Shown here piece by piece: positions 40,734 to 52,791 of a stretch of 64,000 nucleotides of DNA. The position numbers and the translations under genes were made by a program. The stretch is from an uncultured Oscillospiraceae bacterium (GTDB taxonomy: Bacteria > Bacillota > Clostridia > Oscillospirales > Oscillospiraceae). The stretch covers positions 1-64,000 of the forward strand of contig CATZRD010000007.1 of the NCBI GenBank assembly GCA_958423465.1, given 5' to 3'. The notes below the pieces were generated by a model that saw nothing but the letters and a program-made list of their open reading frames with translations, had not been told where the DNA came from and ran no database searches. Numbering within the stretch: position 1 is the stretch's first letter; each line of letters opens with the position of its first letter.

Positions 40734-42323
40734 TTGTCAACGTTACAACATGAGATCCAGCGCCGGAGGACCTTCGCCATCATCTCCCACCCCGACGCCG
40801 GTAAAACGACCCTGACGGAGAAATTCCTGCTGTACGGCGGGGCCATCGCCCAGGCCGGCGAGGTGAAGGGCAAGCGGGCTCGGGCCGCCACCAGCGACTG
40901 GATGGAGATCGAGAAGCAGCGCGGTATTTCCGTCACCTCCTCCGTCATGCAGTTCCAGCACGACGGCTACTGCGTGAACATCCTGGACACCCCCGGCCAC
41001 CAGGACTTCTCCGAGGACACCTACCGCACCCTGATGGCGGCGGACTCCGCCGTCATGGTCATCGACGGGGCCAAGGGCGTGGAGCCCCAGACCCGGAAGC
41101 TGTTCAAGGTCTGCGCCCTGCGGCACATCCCCATTTTCACCTTCATCAACAAGATGGACCGGGAGACCCGGGACCCGCTGGCGCTGTGCGAGGAGGTGGA
41201 GCGGGAGCTGGGTATCGACACCTACCCCGTCAACTGGCCCATCGGCTGCGGCAGGGAGTTCCAGGGCGTCTATGACCGGGAGGAGGGGCACATCCTGTTC
41301 TTCTCCGACGAGGGCCACGCCAAAAAGGCCCAGGTCACCCGGGTGGACCTGGAGGACCCCGCCGTGGGGGAGATCATCGGCGAAACGCGCTGGGAGACCC
41401 TCCGGGAGGAGGTGGAACTGCTGGGCGCTGGCCGGGACTTTGATCTGGAGGCCGTCCGGGCGGGGAAGCTCAGCCCGGTGTTCTTCGGCTCGGCTCTGAC
41501 CAACTTCGGCGTGGAGCCGTTTCTGAAGGCGTTTCTGCGGATGACCACGCCGCCGGTGAGCCGGGTCTCCGACCGGGGGGAGGTGGACGCCTTCTCCGAG
41601 GACTTCTCCGCCTTTGTTTTCAAGATCCAGGCCAACATGAACAAGGCCCACCGGGACCGGATCGCTTTCATGCGGGTGTGCTCCGGCCGGTTCCAGCGGG
41701 ACAGCGAGTACTACCACATGCAGAGCGGCAGGAAGCTGCGGCTCAGCCAGCCTCAGCAGATGCTGGCCGCCGAGCGGGAGATCATCGACGAGGCCTACGC
41801 CGGGGACATCATCGGTGTGTTCGACCCGGGCATTTTCTCCATCGGGGACACCATCACCGTGCCGGAGAAGAAGTTCCGGTTCCAGGGCATCCCCACCTTC
41901 GAGCCGGAGCACTTCATGCGGGTATCCCCCAGGGACACCATGAAGCGCAAGCAGTTCATCAAGGGCACGGAGCAGATCGCCCAGGAGGGCGCCATCCAGA
42001 TCTTCAAGGTGCCGTATGCCGGCATGGAGGAGGTCATCGTGGGCGTGGTGGGCACCCTGCAGTTCGACGTGTTCCAGTACCGCATGCGCAGCGAGTACGG
42101 CGTGGAGCTGCGGATGGAGGGTCTGCCCTACGACCACCTGCGGCTCATCGCCAAGACCCCCTGCGAGCCCAAGGACCTGACCCTGTGCTCCGACGCCGCC
42201 CTGCTGGAGGATTTCCGGGGCCACAGCCTGGTGGCCCTCAGCGGCGAGTGGCCGGTGAACTATCTCATCAAGCACAATCCGGGCCTGGAGCTGGCGGACA
42301 TCTTTACAGAGAGCCACGACTGA
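40734..42323 (+). CDS. prfC: Peptide chain release factor 3
   Basis: A 529-residue translational GTPase, the same length as E. coli RF3. G motifs: ISHPDAGKTTLTEK (G1), the RGISVTSS switch region (G2), LDTPGHQDFSEDTYR (G3) and INKMDRE (G4). RF3 removes RF1/RF2 from the ribosome after peptide release. TTG 40734 is the start, with GGAGG nine bases upstream; an upstream in-frame TTG (40689) has no ribosome site. The leader holds an AUG-UAG mini-ORF. Confidence 0.96.
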   Translation: MSTLQHEIQRRRTFAIISHPDAGKTTLTEKFLLYGGAIAQAGEVKGKRARAATSDWMEIEKQRGISVTSSVMQFQHDGYCVNILDTPGHQDFSEDTYRTLMAADSAVMVIDGAKGVEPQTRKLFKVCALRHIPIFTFINKMDRETRDPLALCEEVERELGIDTYPVNWPIGCGREFQGVYDREEGHILFFSDEGHAKKAQVTRVDLEDPAVGEIIGETRWETLREEVELLGAGRDFDLEAVRAGKLSPVFFGSALTNFGVEPFLKAFLRMTTPPVSRVSDRGEVDAFSEDFSAFVFKIQANMNKAHRDRIAFMRVCSGRFQRDSEYYHMQSGRKLRLSQPQQMLAAEREIIDEAYAGDIIGVFDPGIFSIGDTITVPEKKFRFQGIPTFEPEHFMRVSPRDTMKRKQFIKGTEQIAQEGAIQIFKVPYAGMEEVIVGVVGTLQFDVFQYRMRSEYGVELRMEGLPYDHLRLIAKTPCEPKDLTLCSDAALLEDFRGHSLVALSGEWPVNYLIKHNPGLELADIFTESHD

Positions 42324-42364
42324 GAAGGCCCTGGACGCGCCGGAGAACGGAAAAAGAAAAACAG

Positions 42365-42400
42365 ACCGGGAGGAGAGACCTTTGCGTCTCTCCTCCCGGT
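42365..42400. terminator. Intrinsic terminator between prfC and ribF
   Basis: A 15-bp perfect inverted repeat (42365-42379 with 42386-42400). On the minus strand it is followed by CTGTTTTTCTTTTTCC, a strong terminator for the glmU-to-ribF operon; it can also stop prfC. Confidence 0.88.
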
Positions 42401-42423
42401 TCGCGTATCCAAGGCCCGGCGGG

Positions 42424-43335
42424 TCACAGGCCCAAAACGACTTTCGCCTGGAGGGCGTCCTGGGCGATCTGCCGGGACAGGGCCTCCAAGGAGTCGAACC
42501 GCCGCTCCCGCCGGAGAAAGGCGATCAGCTCCACCCGGCACTGGGCGCCGTAGAGGTCGCCGCCGCCGCTGAGCAGATAGCTCTCCACCGTGACGGGACC
42601 GCCGCCGTCCACCGTGGGCCGCACGCCGATATTGGTGACGGCGGGATAGACGCCGCCGTCCACCGTGACATAGGCGGCGTAGACGCCGTAGGCGGGGAGG
42701 AGCTGATGGGGGTCCGGGACCAGATTCAGGGTGGGGGCGCCCAGCTGGCTGCCCAGGCCCCTGCCCCGGCGCACGGGACCGGAGATGGAAAAGCCGTGGC
42801 CCAAAAACCGCCGGGCGGTCTCCAGATCCCCCTGTTCCAGCAGGGAGCGGATATGGGTGGAGCTGACGGTGATACCGTCCAGCCGCACCGGCGGGATGAT
42901 GTCGCAGCCCAGCCCCCGGCGGCGGCACTCCTCCGCCAGAAGGGCCGCGTTCCCCTGATTTCTGTGGCCGAAGCGGAAGTCGTGGCCCGCCACCAGCCAT
43001 CCGGCGTGATAGCGCTCCCGCAGGTCCGTGATAAAGTCCTGCCAGGGCATGGTCATCATCCGCTGGTCGAAGGGGGCGATGAACACCTGCCGGATGGGGA
43101 ACAGCTCCTCCACCAGCCGCCGCCGGTCCTCGGCGGAGGTGAGCAGCGGCACCGGCAGACTGGTGACGAACTCCCGGGGGGAGCGGTCAAAGGTAAAGAC
43201 CGCCGGCTCCATATCCCGCTCCCGTCCCCGCTGGACGGCCCGGGCCATCAGGGCCTGATGGCCCAGGTGGACGCCGTCAAAAAAGCCCAGCGCGATGACG
43301 GTGGGGCGGTCTGCCCCGCCGGCATGATCGGTCAT
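42424..43335 (-). CDS. ribF: Bifunctional riboflavin kinase / FAD synthetase
   Basis: A 303-residue RibF. The FAD synthetase domain has GFFDGVHLGHQALM and a SSTHIRSLL end; the riboflavin kinase domain has GPVRRGRGLGSQLGAPTLNL, GVYAAYV and TNIGVRPTVDG. It converts riboflavin to FMN and FAD. AAGGAGGGATGGGACC precedes the ATG. It is the last gene of the operon, after truB, the usual order in Firmicutes. Confidence 0.96.
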   Translation of the reverse strand: MTDHAGGADRPTVIALGFFDGVHLGHQALMARAVQRGRERDMEPAVFTFDRSPREFVTSLPVPLLTSAEDRRRLVEELFPIRQVFIAPFDQRMMTMPWQDFITDLRERYHAGWLVAGHDFRFGHRNQGNAALLAEECRRRGLGCDIIPPVRLDGITVSSTHIRSLLEQGDLETARRFLGHGFSISGPVRRGRGLGSQLGAPTLNLVPDPHQLLPAYGVYAAYVTVDGGVYPAVTNIGVRPTVDGGGPVTVESYLLSGGGDLYGAQCRVELIAFLRRERRFDSLEALSRQIAQDALQAKVVLGL

Positions 43336-43359
43336 GGTCCCATCCCTCCTTCCGGCGCT

Positions 43360-44229
43360 TCAGCCGCCGAAGAAATTCCTGATAGACGTGAGGACGCCGT
43401 TTTCACAGCGGCTGACGCAGAGAAACTGGCCGTTTTCGCCGTAGACCCGGTAGGTCCCATCCCCCAGATCCCGGACCGGCACCGGGTTGCCGTTGCGGCA
43501 CAGCCGCTCCAGCCGGGGCAGGGGCAGCGTGTAGGCGGGATACCGGGCAAAGAGACTGTCGGCGGGCATGAGGGCCGCCGCGCCCCGTTCCTGGACCTGC
43601 TCCAGGGTCACGGCCTGGTCCAGAGTGAACCCGGCGGCCATGGTGCGCCGGAGGCTGGACATACACCCGCCGCAGCCCAGGGCCTGGCCGATGTCGTGGC
43701 AGAGGGTGCGGATATAGGTGCCCTTGGAGCAGCGGACCCGGAGGGAGAAGTCCTCCCCCGCGTCCGGCCAGCCCAGCAGCTCCAGTTCGTGGATGGTGAC
43801 GGGCCGGGGGGCCCTCTCCACCTCTACGCCCTGCCGGGCCAGCTCGTAGAGCTTTTTCCCATTCCGCTTGATGGCGGAGTACATGGGGGGGATCTGGAGG
43901 ATGTCCCCGGTGAACCGCTCCAACAGGGCGGTCAGCTCCGGACGGGTGACGGAGACTGGGTACTTCTCCAGGACCTCGCCGGTGGTGTCCTGGGTGTTGG
44001 TCACAAGGCCCAGCCGCAGTCCGGCGAGGTACTCCTTGTCCCCCTTTTCGGCGAACTCCACCGCCCGGGTGGCGCTGCCCACGAACACCGGCAGGACGCC
44101 GGTGGCCATGGGGTCCAATGTCCCGGCGTGGCCGATCCGTCGCTCTCCCAAAATGCCCCGCAGCTTGGCGCACACGTCCATGCTGGTCCACCCGGCGGGT
44201 TTGTCAATGATGATGATTCCGTTCGGCAT
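43360..44229 (-). CDS. truB: tRNA pseudouridine-55 synthase
   Basis: A 289-residue pseudouridine synthase. GHAGTLDPMATGVLP holds the catalytic Asp, with SAIKRNGKKLYELAR and RVRCSKGTYIRTLCHD as further conserved parts, and a C-terminal PUA-like region. Start ATG 44229 with GGGAGGG four bases upstream. That ribosome site belongs to an inserted sequence: the first 60 bp of the gene are duplicated 208 bp upstream, next to the prsA-like stop codon, so the native start context has been replaced. Confidence 0.95.
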   Translation of the reverse strand: MPNGIIIIDKPAGWTSMDVCAKLRGILGERRIGHAGTLDPMATGVLPVFVGSATRAVEFAEKGDKEYLAGLRLGLVTNTQDTTGEVLEKYPVSVTRPELTALLERFTGDILQIPPMYSAIKRNGKKLYELARQGVEVERAPRPVTIHELELLGWPDAGEDFSLRVRCSKGTYIRTLCHDIGQALGCGGCMSSLRRTMAAGFTLDQAVTLEQVQERGAAALMPADSLFARYPAYTLPLPRLERLCRNGNPVPVRDLGDGTYRVYGENGQFLCVSRCENGVLTSIRNFFGG

Positions 44230-44377
44230 ACGTCCCTCCCAGCGCCAGGCTCCGGCGCGAGCGCGCCGGTACGAGCATTTTGGCGGAGCCAAAATCTCGG
44301 CGCAGGGCGAATTCACTTCGCCCGAGCATGTTTGATCCGATGGGGCCCCCGGCGGGCGCGGAGCGCCCACTGGGGAG
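44230..44377. repeat. Hairpin-rich 148-bp insert between two copies of the truB 5' end
   Basis: Contains four hairpins in a row: CCGGCGC (44252-44258/44263-44269), ATTTTGGC with a GGA triloop (44277-44284/44288-44295), GGGCGAA (44305-44311/44317-44323) and GGGCGC with a GGA triloop (44354-44359/44363-44368). Flanked by 60-bp direct repeats (44170-44229 and 44378-44437, 57/60 identical). It now supplies the ribosome site for truB. Confidence 0.75.
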
Positions 44378-44437
44378 GCACACGTCCATGCTGGTCCACC
44401 CGGCGGGCTTGTCAATGATGATGATTCCGCTGGGCAT
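44378..44437 (-). pseudogene. Duplicated 5' fragment of truB (first 20 codons)
   Basis: The 60 bp repeat the start of truB with three mismatches; the peptide differs only by Ser for Asn at residue 3. It still has an ATG with GGAG seven bases upstream, directly after the prsA-like stop. Reading on through the insert gives a 77-codon frame ending at 44204, out of frame with the real truB start (208-bp offset). If translated, it would make a useless peptide and could reduce or couple truB translation. Confidence 0.75.
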
Positions 44438-44441
44438 ACAG

Positions 44442-45662
44442 TTACTCCGCGGGGGCGTCGGAGGGCTCGCCGGCGTCATCGGCGCCGTCAGCGTCCCCGC
44501 CGCTCTCCGCCTGCTGCTGGGCCTCTTTGGCGGCCTTGGCGGCGTCCACGGCGGCGGTGAACCGGGTGTAGTAGGTCCCCGCGTCCACGGCATCCGCCGC
44601 CTCCGTCACCTCCAGGGGGTGCTCCTGCCCGTAGTCCGCCAGAAGCTGATCCAGGTACTCGCCGCGGATGGCCTCCTCAATACCGGTCTCGTCCGAGGCC
44701 AGGCCCTCCGCCAGATCCTTCCGCAGAAGGATGTGGTAGCCGTAGGAGGTCTCGATGATATCGCTGATCTCGCCGGGGGCCAGGGCGGCCGCGGCGTCCT
44801 CAAACCCCTGGACCATCTCGCCGGAGGAGAAGATGTAGCCGTCGGGGTAGGAGGCCCGGCCGGGGTCCTCGCTGTACTGGTCCGCCAGCTGGGCGAAAAG
44901 CGCCGCCGGGTCGCTGCTGGAGCGGAGCTGGGCCAGCAGGTCCTCCATAGTGGCGCGCTTTTCGGCGATCTCCTCGTCGGAGAGGGCCTCACCGGTGGCC
45001 TGGTCCTGGGTCAGCAGCAGGATGTGGTCGGCGTAGGTGCGGTACTGGTCATAGTCGGCGGGGTCCAGATAGAGCCCGCTGCCCTCCTGCCCCACCTGCT
45101 CCAGCAGGTGCTGGTACAGATAGGCGGCGGCGTTGATCCGGGTGAAGCCCTCCTGAGTGAGGCCGGTCTGGTAGAGATAGTCGGCATAGGCGTCCTCGCC
45201 GCCCAGACTCTCCACGGCGGAGGCCCGGTCCGCCTCGATGGCGTCCAGATCCTCCTGGGTCAGGCTGACGCCGTGCTCCTCCGCCAGAGCGTCGATGGCC
45301 GCGTAGTAGGAGACGGTGCTGGCCGCCCGGTCTTTGGCCAGCTGGCTGAGGGTCTGCCCGTCCTCCAGAGAGGCGGACCAGTCGATGGAGCCGTCCTCCA
45401 GAAACAGCTCGCTGTAGATGCCGTAATAGGAGTTGAGCATATGGATCTGATACTCCAGATTGCCGCAGCTGTAGCCCAGCCAGTAGAAGTAGTGCTGGGC
45501 AGGGATCTCCCGGCCGTCGATAACGGCGGCGGTCTCCTCCGGCGGGATGGCGGTGATGTCATAGGGGATGCTGTGGATGGGGGCGGGCTCCTCCTGGCCG
45601 CAGCCGGCCAGGACGGTGAGCGCCAGAACAAGGGTCAGGAGCAGAGCAAGCAGTTTTTTCAT
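44442..45662 (-). CDS. Peptidyl-prolyl isomerase lipoprotein, PrsA/SurA-like foldase
   Basis: A 406-residue exported protein. An N-terminal signal peptide ends in the lipobox LAGC, so it is a membrane-anchored lipoprotein. Residues about 190-340 contain the parvulin rotamase domain (ADHILLLTQDQ... SYGYHILLRKDLAEG), flanked by SurA-like helical regions. The C-terminus is an acidic Ala/Gly/Asp tail. It assists folding of secreted proteins. Start ATG 45662 after GTGAGGAATGTACCA. Located between mfd and truB. Confidence 0.9.
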   Translation of the reverse strand: MKKLLALLLTLVLALTVLAGCGQEEPAPIHSIPYDITAIPPEETAAVIDGREIPAQHYFYWLGYSCGNLEYQIHMLNSYYGIYSELFLEDGSIDWSASLEDGQTLSQLAKDRAASTVSYYAAIDALAEEHGVSLTQEDLDAIEADRASAVESLGGEDAYADYLYQTGLTQEGFTRINAAAYLYQHLLEQVGQEGSGLYLDPADYDQYRTYADHILLLTQDQATGEALSDEEIAEKRATMEDLLAQLRSSSDPAALFAQLADQYSEDPGRASYPDGYIFSSGEMVQGFEDAAAALAPGEISDIIETSYGYHILLRKDLAEGLASDETGIEEAIRGEYLDQLLADYGQEHPLEVTEAADAVDAGTYYTRFTAAVDAAKAAKEAQQQAESGGDADGADDAGEPSDAPAE

Positions 45663-45695
45663 TGGTACATTCCTCACAGTTTCATCATGGCGCCT

Positions 45696-49049
<3,354 letters not shown>

Positions 49050-49080
49050 GAAAAGCTCCTTTGCGGCAGAATGGTTCGCT

Positions 49081-49668
49081 CTAATTATATGCGTTCTGGG
49101 CGGCGGCGACCCCTTTTTCTATGACGCAGAGGGCGGCGTCCACCGCCCGGGACACGGCCTCGTCCGCGATCTTCCGCTCGGCGGGGGAGAAGCCGCCGAT
49201 GACCCAGTCCACCATCTGATAGTCCGGGTGCTCCGGCGCGCCCACCCCCACCCGGACCCGGGGAAACTGGTCCGTGCCCAGGTGGGCGATGATGTTTTTC
49301 AGGCCGTTGTGGCCGCCGGCGCTGCCCCCGGCCCGGACCCGCAGCTTGCCCAGAGGGAGGGATACGTCGTCGGAGATTACCAGCACATGGTCCTGAGGAA
49401 TCCGGTAAAAGCCCCCCGCCAGCTTCACCGACTCGCCGCTGAGGTTCATATAGGTCTGGGGCTTGAGCACCAGGACCCGGACCCCGCCCACCCGGATCTC
49501 CCCGGTGAGAGCGCGGTATTTCAGCTTGTTGAACTTCACGCCCTCCCGGCGGGCCAGCTCGTCGGCGGCCATAAAGCCGATGTTGTGGCGGGTGTTCTCG
49601 TATTCTCTGCCGGGATTGCCCAGGCAGACCAGCAGCCACTGGATGCCGCCGGCGGAACGTTGGAACAT
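49081..49668 (-). CDS. pth: Peptidyl-tRNA hydrolase
   Basis: A 195-residue Pth. VCLGNPGREYENTRHNIGF contains the catalytic His, PQTYMNLSG and SDDVSLPLGKLRVR with AGGHNGLKNII complete the active site. It releases tRNA from prematurely dropped peptidyl-tRNA. The ATG follows AAAGGAGCGCGTCCCC. Conserved placement between prs and mfd. Confidence 0.96.
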   Translation of the reverse strand: MFQRSAGGIQWLLVCLGNPGREYENTRHNIGFMAADELARREGVKFNKLKYRALTGEIRVGGVRVLVLKPQTYMNLSGESVKLAGGFYRIPQDHVLVISDDVSLPLGKLRVRAGGSAGGHNGLKNIIAHLGTDQFPRVRVGVGAPEHPDYQMVDWVIGGFSPAERKIADEAVSRAVDAALCVIEKGVAAAQNAYN

Positions 49669-49748
49669 GGGGACGCGCTCCTTTCATAAAGACGGACCAA
49701 GGCGGGGACGGGATAGACCCGCCCCCGCTGGGATGTATCTGGATGGAC

Positions 49749-49769
49749 CCCCCGCCCGGCAGGCGGGGG
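49749..49769 (-). terminator. GC-rich hairpin after prs
   Basis: An 8-bp inverted repeat CCCCCGCC with a 5-nt loop, 21 bp after the prs stop, without a U-run. The 121-bp gap to pth has no other clear signal. It may only partly terminate. Confidence 0.35.
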
Positions 49770-49789
49770 AGCGAATCTCGCGCCCCGGA

Positions 49790-50749
<960 letters not shown>

Positions 50750-50861
50750 TTCCAATTTCCTCTCTCTTCTTCGTTGTAGTTTCCTTTGATCGCCGCAGCG
50801 TGAAGAAACAGTCAGACCCGCAGGGATATAATCCGCCTCCGGCGGAATGGGAACAAAAGGG

Positions 50862-51890
50862 TTACGGCTTTTTGTGGAGCTCCCGGCGCTTTTTGGCCCA
50901 GCCGGGCTTTTCCTCCTGCCGGACCCGGCCGATGGCCAGACTGCCGGCGGCCACGTCCTTTGTCACGGTGGTGCCGGCGGCCACATAGGCGCCGTCTCCC
51001 AGGGAAACGGGGGAGATCAGGTTGGTGTTGCAGCCGATGAACACGTCGTCGCCGATGGCGGAGCGGTACTTGCGGAAGCCGTCGTAGTTGGAGGTGATGG
51101 TGCCGCAGCCGAAGTTCACCCGGCTGCCCACGTCCGTATCGCCCACATAGGTGAGATGGCTCATCTTGGTGTCCTGGCCGAAGCTGGCGTTTTTGATCTC
51201 CACATAGGCCCCCGCCTTGCACCCGTCGCCCAGCCGGCAGTTGGGGCGGATGTGGGCAAAGGGTCCCACATGGACGTTCCTGCCCAGCTCGCTGGAATAG
51301 ACCTGGGAGGCGTTGACCACGGAGCCGTCGCCGATCCGGGAGCTGTCGATGAGGGCGTTGGGCCCGATCTCGCAGCCGCTGCCGATGACCACAGGGCCCC
51401 GCAGGATGACGCCGGGCAGAAGGGTGGTCCCCGGTCCGATCACCGCCCGGGGGTCGATATAGACAGCGTCGGGGTCCAGCATGAGAACGCCGGCCTCCTG
51501 CCAGCGGAGAGCGGTCTCCTCCCGTAGGAGCCGCTGGGTGAAGCGCAGCTCCGGCCCGGAGGCGATGGGCAGCATGCCGCCGGCCGCCGGCAGCATCGCC
51601 TGCCGCACCTCCTGGACCGGGAGATCCCCGGCGAAGGCGGCGATGTCCCGGCGGTACGCCTCCTCATCGCCCAGGGCGGTCTCGGCCCCCTGGGGGACGC
51701 AGGCGGCGGCTTCCTCCCGAAGCTCCGGTCCGCAGACAATAAAAAACCGCCCGACGCCCTCCTTCATCCAGGCCCGCATACACCAGGTCAGCGCGGGACA
51801 GAACAACACGTTTTGCAGCATCAGCGGTTTTCCATTTTCCACAGGGACGCCGTCGCCGGTGAGAAAGATCGCGATACATCTGCTGTCCAT
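50862..51890 (-). CDS. GlmU-like acetyltransferase with a degenerate uridylyltransferase domain
   Basis: A 342-residue protein, while GlmU normally has about 450. The C-terminal left-handed beta-helix is well conserved: GPFAHIRPNCRLGDG, the catalytic His in KMSHLTYVGD and GCGTITSNYDG. The N-terminal part is only about 120 residues and lacks the AAGxGTRM nucleotide-binding loop (IAIFLTGDGVPVENGKPL instead). It should acetylate glucosamine-1-phosphate, but UTP transfer looks impossible, so another enzyme may supply that step. Gene order glmU-prs-pth-mfd supports descent from glmU. Start ATG after CAGGAGGGCCGCCCC. Confidence 0.85.
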   Translation of the reverse strand: MDSRCIAIFLTGDGVPVENGKPLMLQNVLFCPALTWCMRAWMKEGVGRFFIVCGPELREEAAACVPQGAETALGDEEAYRRDIAAFAGDLPVQEVRQAMLPAAGGMLPIASGPELRFTQRLLREETALRWQEAGVLMLDPDAVYIDPRAVIGPGTTLLPGVILRGPVVIGSGCEIGPNALIDSSRIGDGSVVNASQVYSSELGRNVHVGPFAHIRPNCRLGDGCKAGAYVEIKNASFGQDTKMSHLTYVGDTDVGSRVNFGCGTITSNYDGFRKYRSAIGDDVFIGCNTNLISPVSLGDGAYVAAGTTVTKDVAAGSLAIGRVRQEEKPGWAKKRRELHKKP

Positions 51891-51934
51891 GGGGCGGCCC
51901 TCCTGTTTCCCGATAGGATCTTACTTGCACCTCA

Positions 51935-51962
51935 ATTATAGCAGACGTGACCGGTTATGCAA
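51935..51962 (-). promoter_or_regulatory. Promoter for the glmU-like operon
   Basis: On the minus strand TTGCAT (51957-51962), 16 bp, TATAAT (51935-51940), about 45 bp before the glmU-like start. It probably drives the seven-gene run to ribF. Confidence 0.75.
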
Positions 51963-52137
51963 GGGGGATTTTAGAAAAAGCGTCGGATATTTTGCACAAA
52001 TAACTGCGAAGATTTTTTATTGCGGCTATTTGCACAAGTTTTTCCGAAGGATTTCCGGAGAAATTCGTTGTTTTGTAGGAAGGGAGACCCGCACGGAAGA
52101 TTTTTCACAAAAATACGAAGAAATTGTGTCGTTATGC

Positions 52138-52166
52138 TTGAATTTGGAATAGAATTGGTTTACAAT
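52138..52166 (+). promoter_or_regulatory. Promoter for trmL
   Basis: TTGAAT (52138-52143), 17 bp, TACAAT (52161-52166), 59 bp before the trmL start. Confidence 0.7.
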
Positions 52167-52224
52167 GTACGCTGTTAAAATTTGGACGGGCCGGCCGGGG
52201 GAGCGGCCCCGGGGAGGCGGTGGA

Positions 52225-52716
52225 ATGCTCAATATCGTGCTGGTGGAGCCGGAGATCCCGCCGAACTGCGGCAACGCGGCCAGGACCTGCGCCGCCACCG
52301 GCAGCCGCCTGCATCTGGTGGAGCCCCTGGGCTTCGACATTTCGGAAAAGGCGGTGCGCCGGGCGGGGCTGGACTACTGGCATCTGGTGGAGGTCAGCGT
52401 CTACCGGGACTTGCCGGACCTGTTCCGCCGGCATCCGGAGGCGAGGGAGGACCTGTGGCTTGCCACCACCAAGGCCCCCAGGAGTTACGCCGAAGCGGCC
52501 TTTTCTCCCGACTGCTGGCTCTTTTTCGGGAAGGAGACCGCGGGGCTGCCCGCCGCCTTCCGGGAGGCCCACCGGGACCGGTGCGTCCGCCTTCCCATGG
52601 TGGACGCGGCCAGGAGCCTGAACCTTTCAAACTCCGTGGCCATTCTCACCTACGAGGCTCTGCGGCAGAACAGGTTTCCCGGGCTGCTGGACAGGGGAGA
52701 GATGGCGGAGGACTGA
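52225..52716 (+). CDS. trmL: tRNA (cytidine(34)-2'-O)-methyltransferase TrmL
   Basis: A 163-residue SPOUT methyltransferase. NIVLVEPEIPPNCGNAARTC, FFGKETAGLP and ARSLNLSNSVAI are the three SpoU/TrmL motifs that build the SAM knot. It 2'-O-methylates position 34 of tRNA-Leu. ATG 52225 follows GGGGAGGCGGTGGA; the longer frame from 52165 starts inside the promoter and is rejected. 75 bp before pgk. Confidence 0.94.
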   Translation: MLNIVLVEPEIPPNCGNAARTCAATGSRLHLVEPLGFDISEKAVRRAGLDYWHLVEVSVYRDLPDLFRRHPEAREDLWLATTKAPRSYAEAAFSPDCWLFFGKETAGLPAAFREAHRDRCVRLPMVDAARSLNLSNSVAILTYEALRQNRFPGLLDRGEMAED

Positions 52717-52791
52717 TATCCCCGCCCCGCGCGCATACTAATCATATAGAAGAGATAAGAATATATAAAATTCCGAAAGGAGCGTTTATTC

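Larger units (their letters stand above)
51891..52224. other. 334-bp divergent intergenic region between glmU-like and trmL
   Basis: This stretch is AT-rich compared with the rest of the window, especially 51962-52165. It contains the two outward promoters listed here. I saw no ORF with a ribosome site, no strong hairpin and no known riboswitch pattern in the middle part. Confidence 0.6.

Noticed and set aside
44204..44437. A 77-codon ORF starting at the duplicated truB start
   Set aside because: It reads 20 truB codons and then the hairpin insert; not a functional gene. Treated as part of the duplication.
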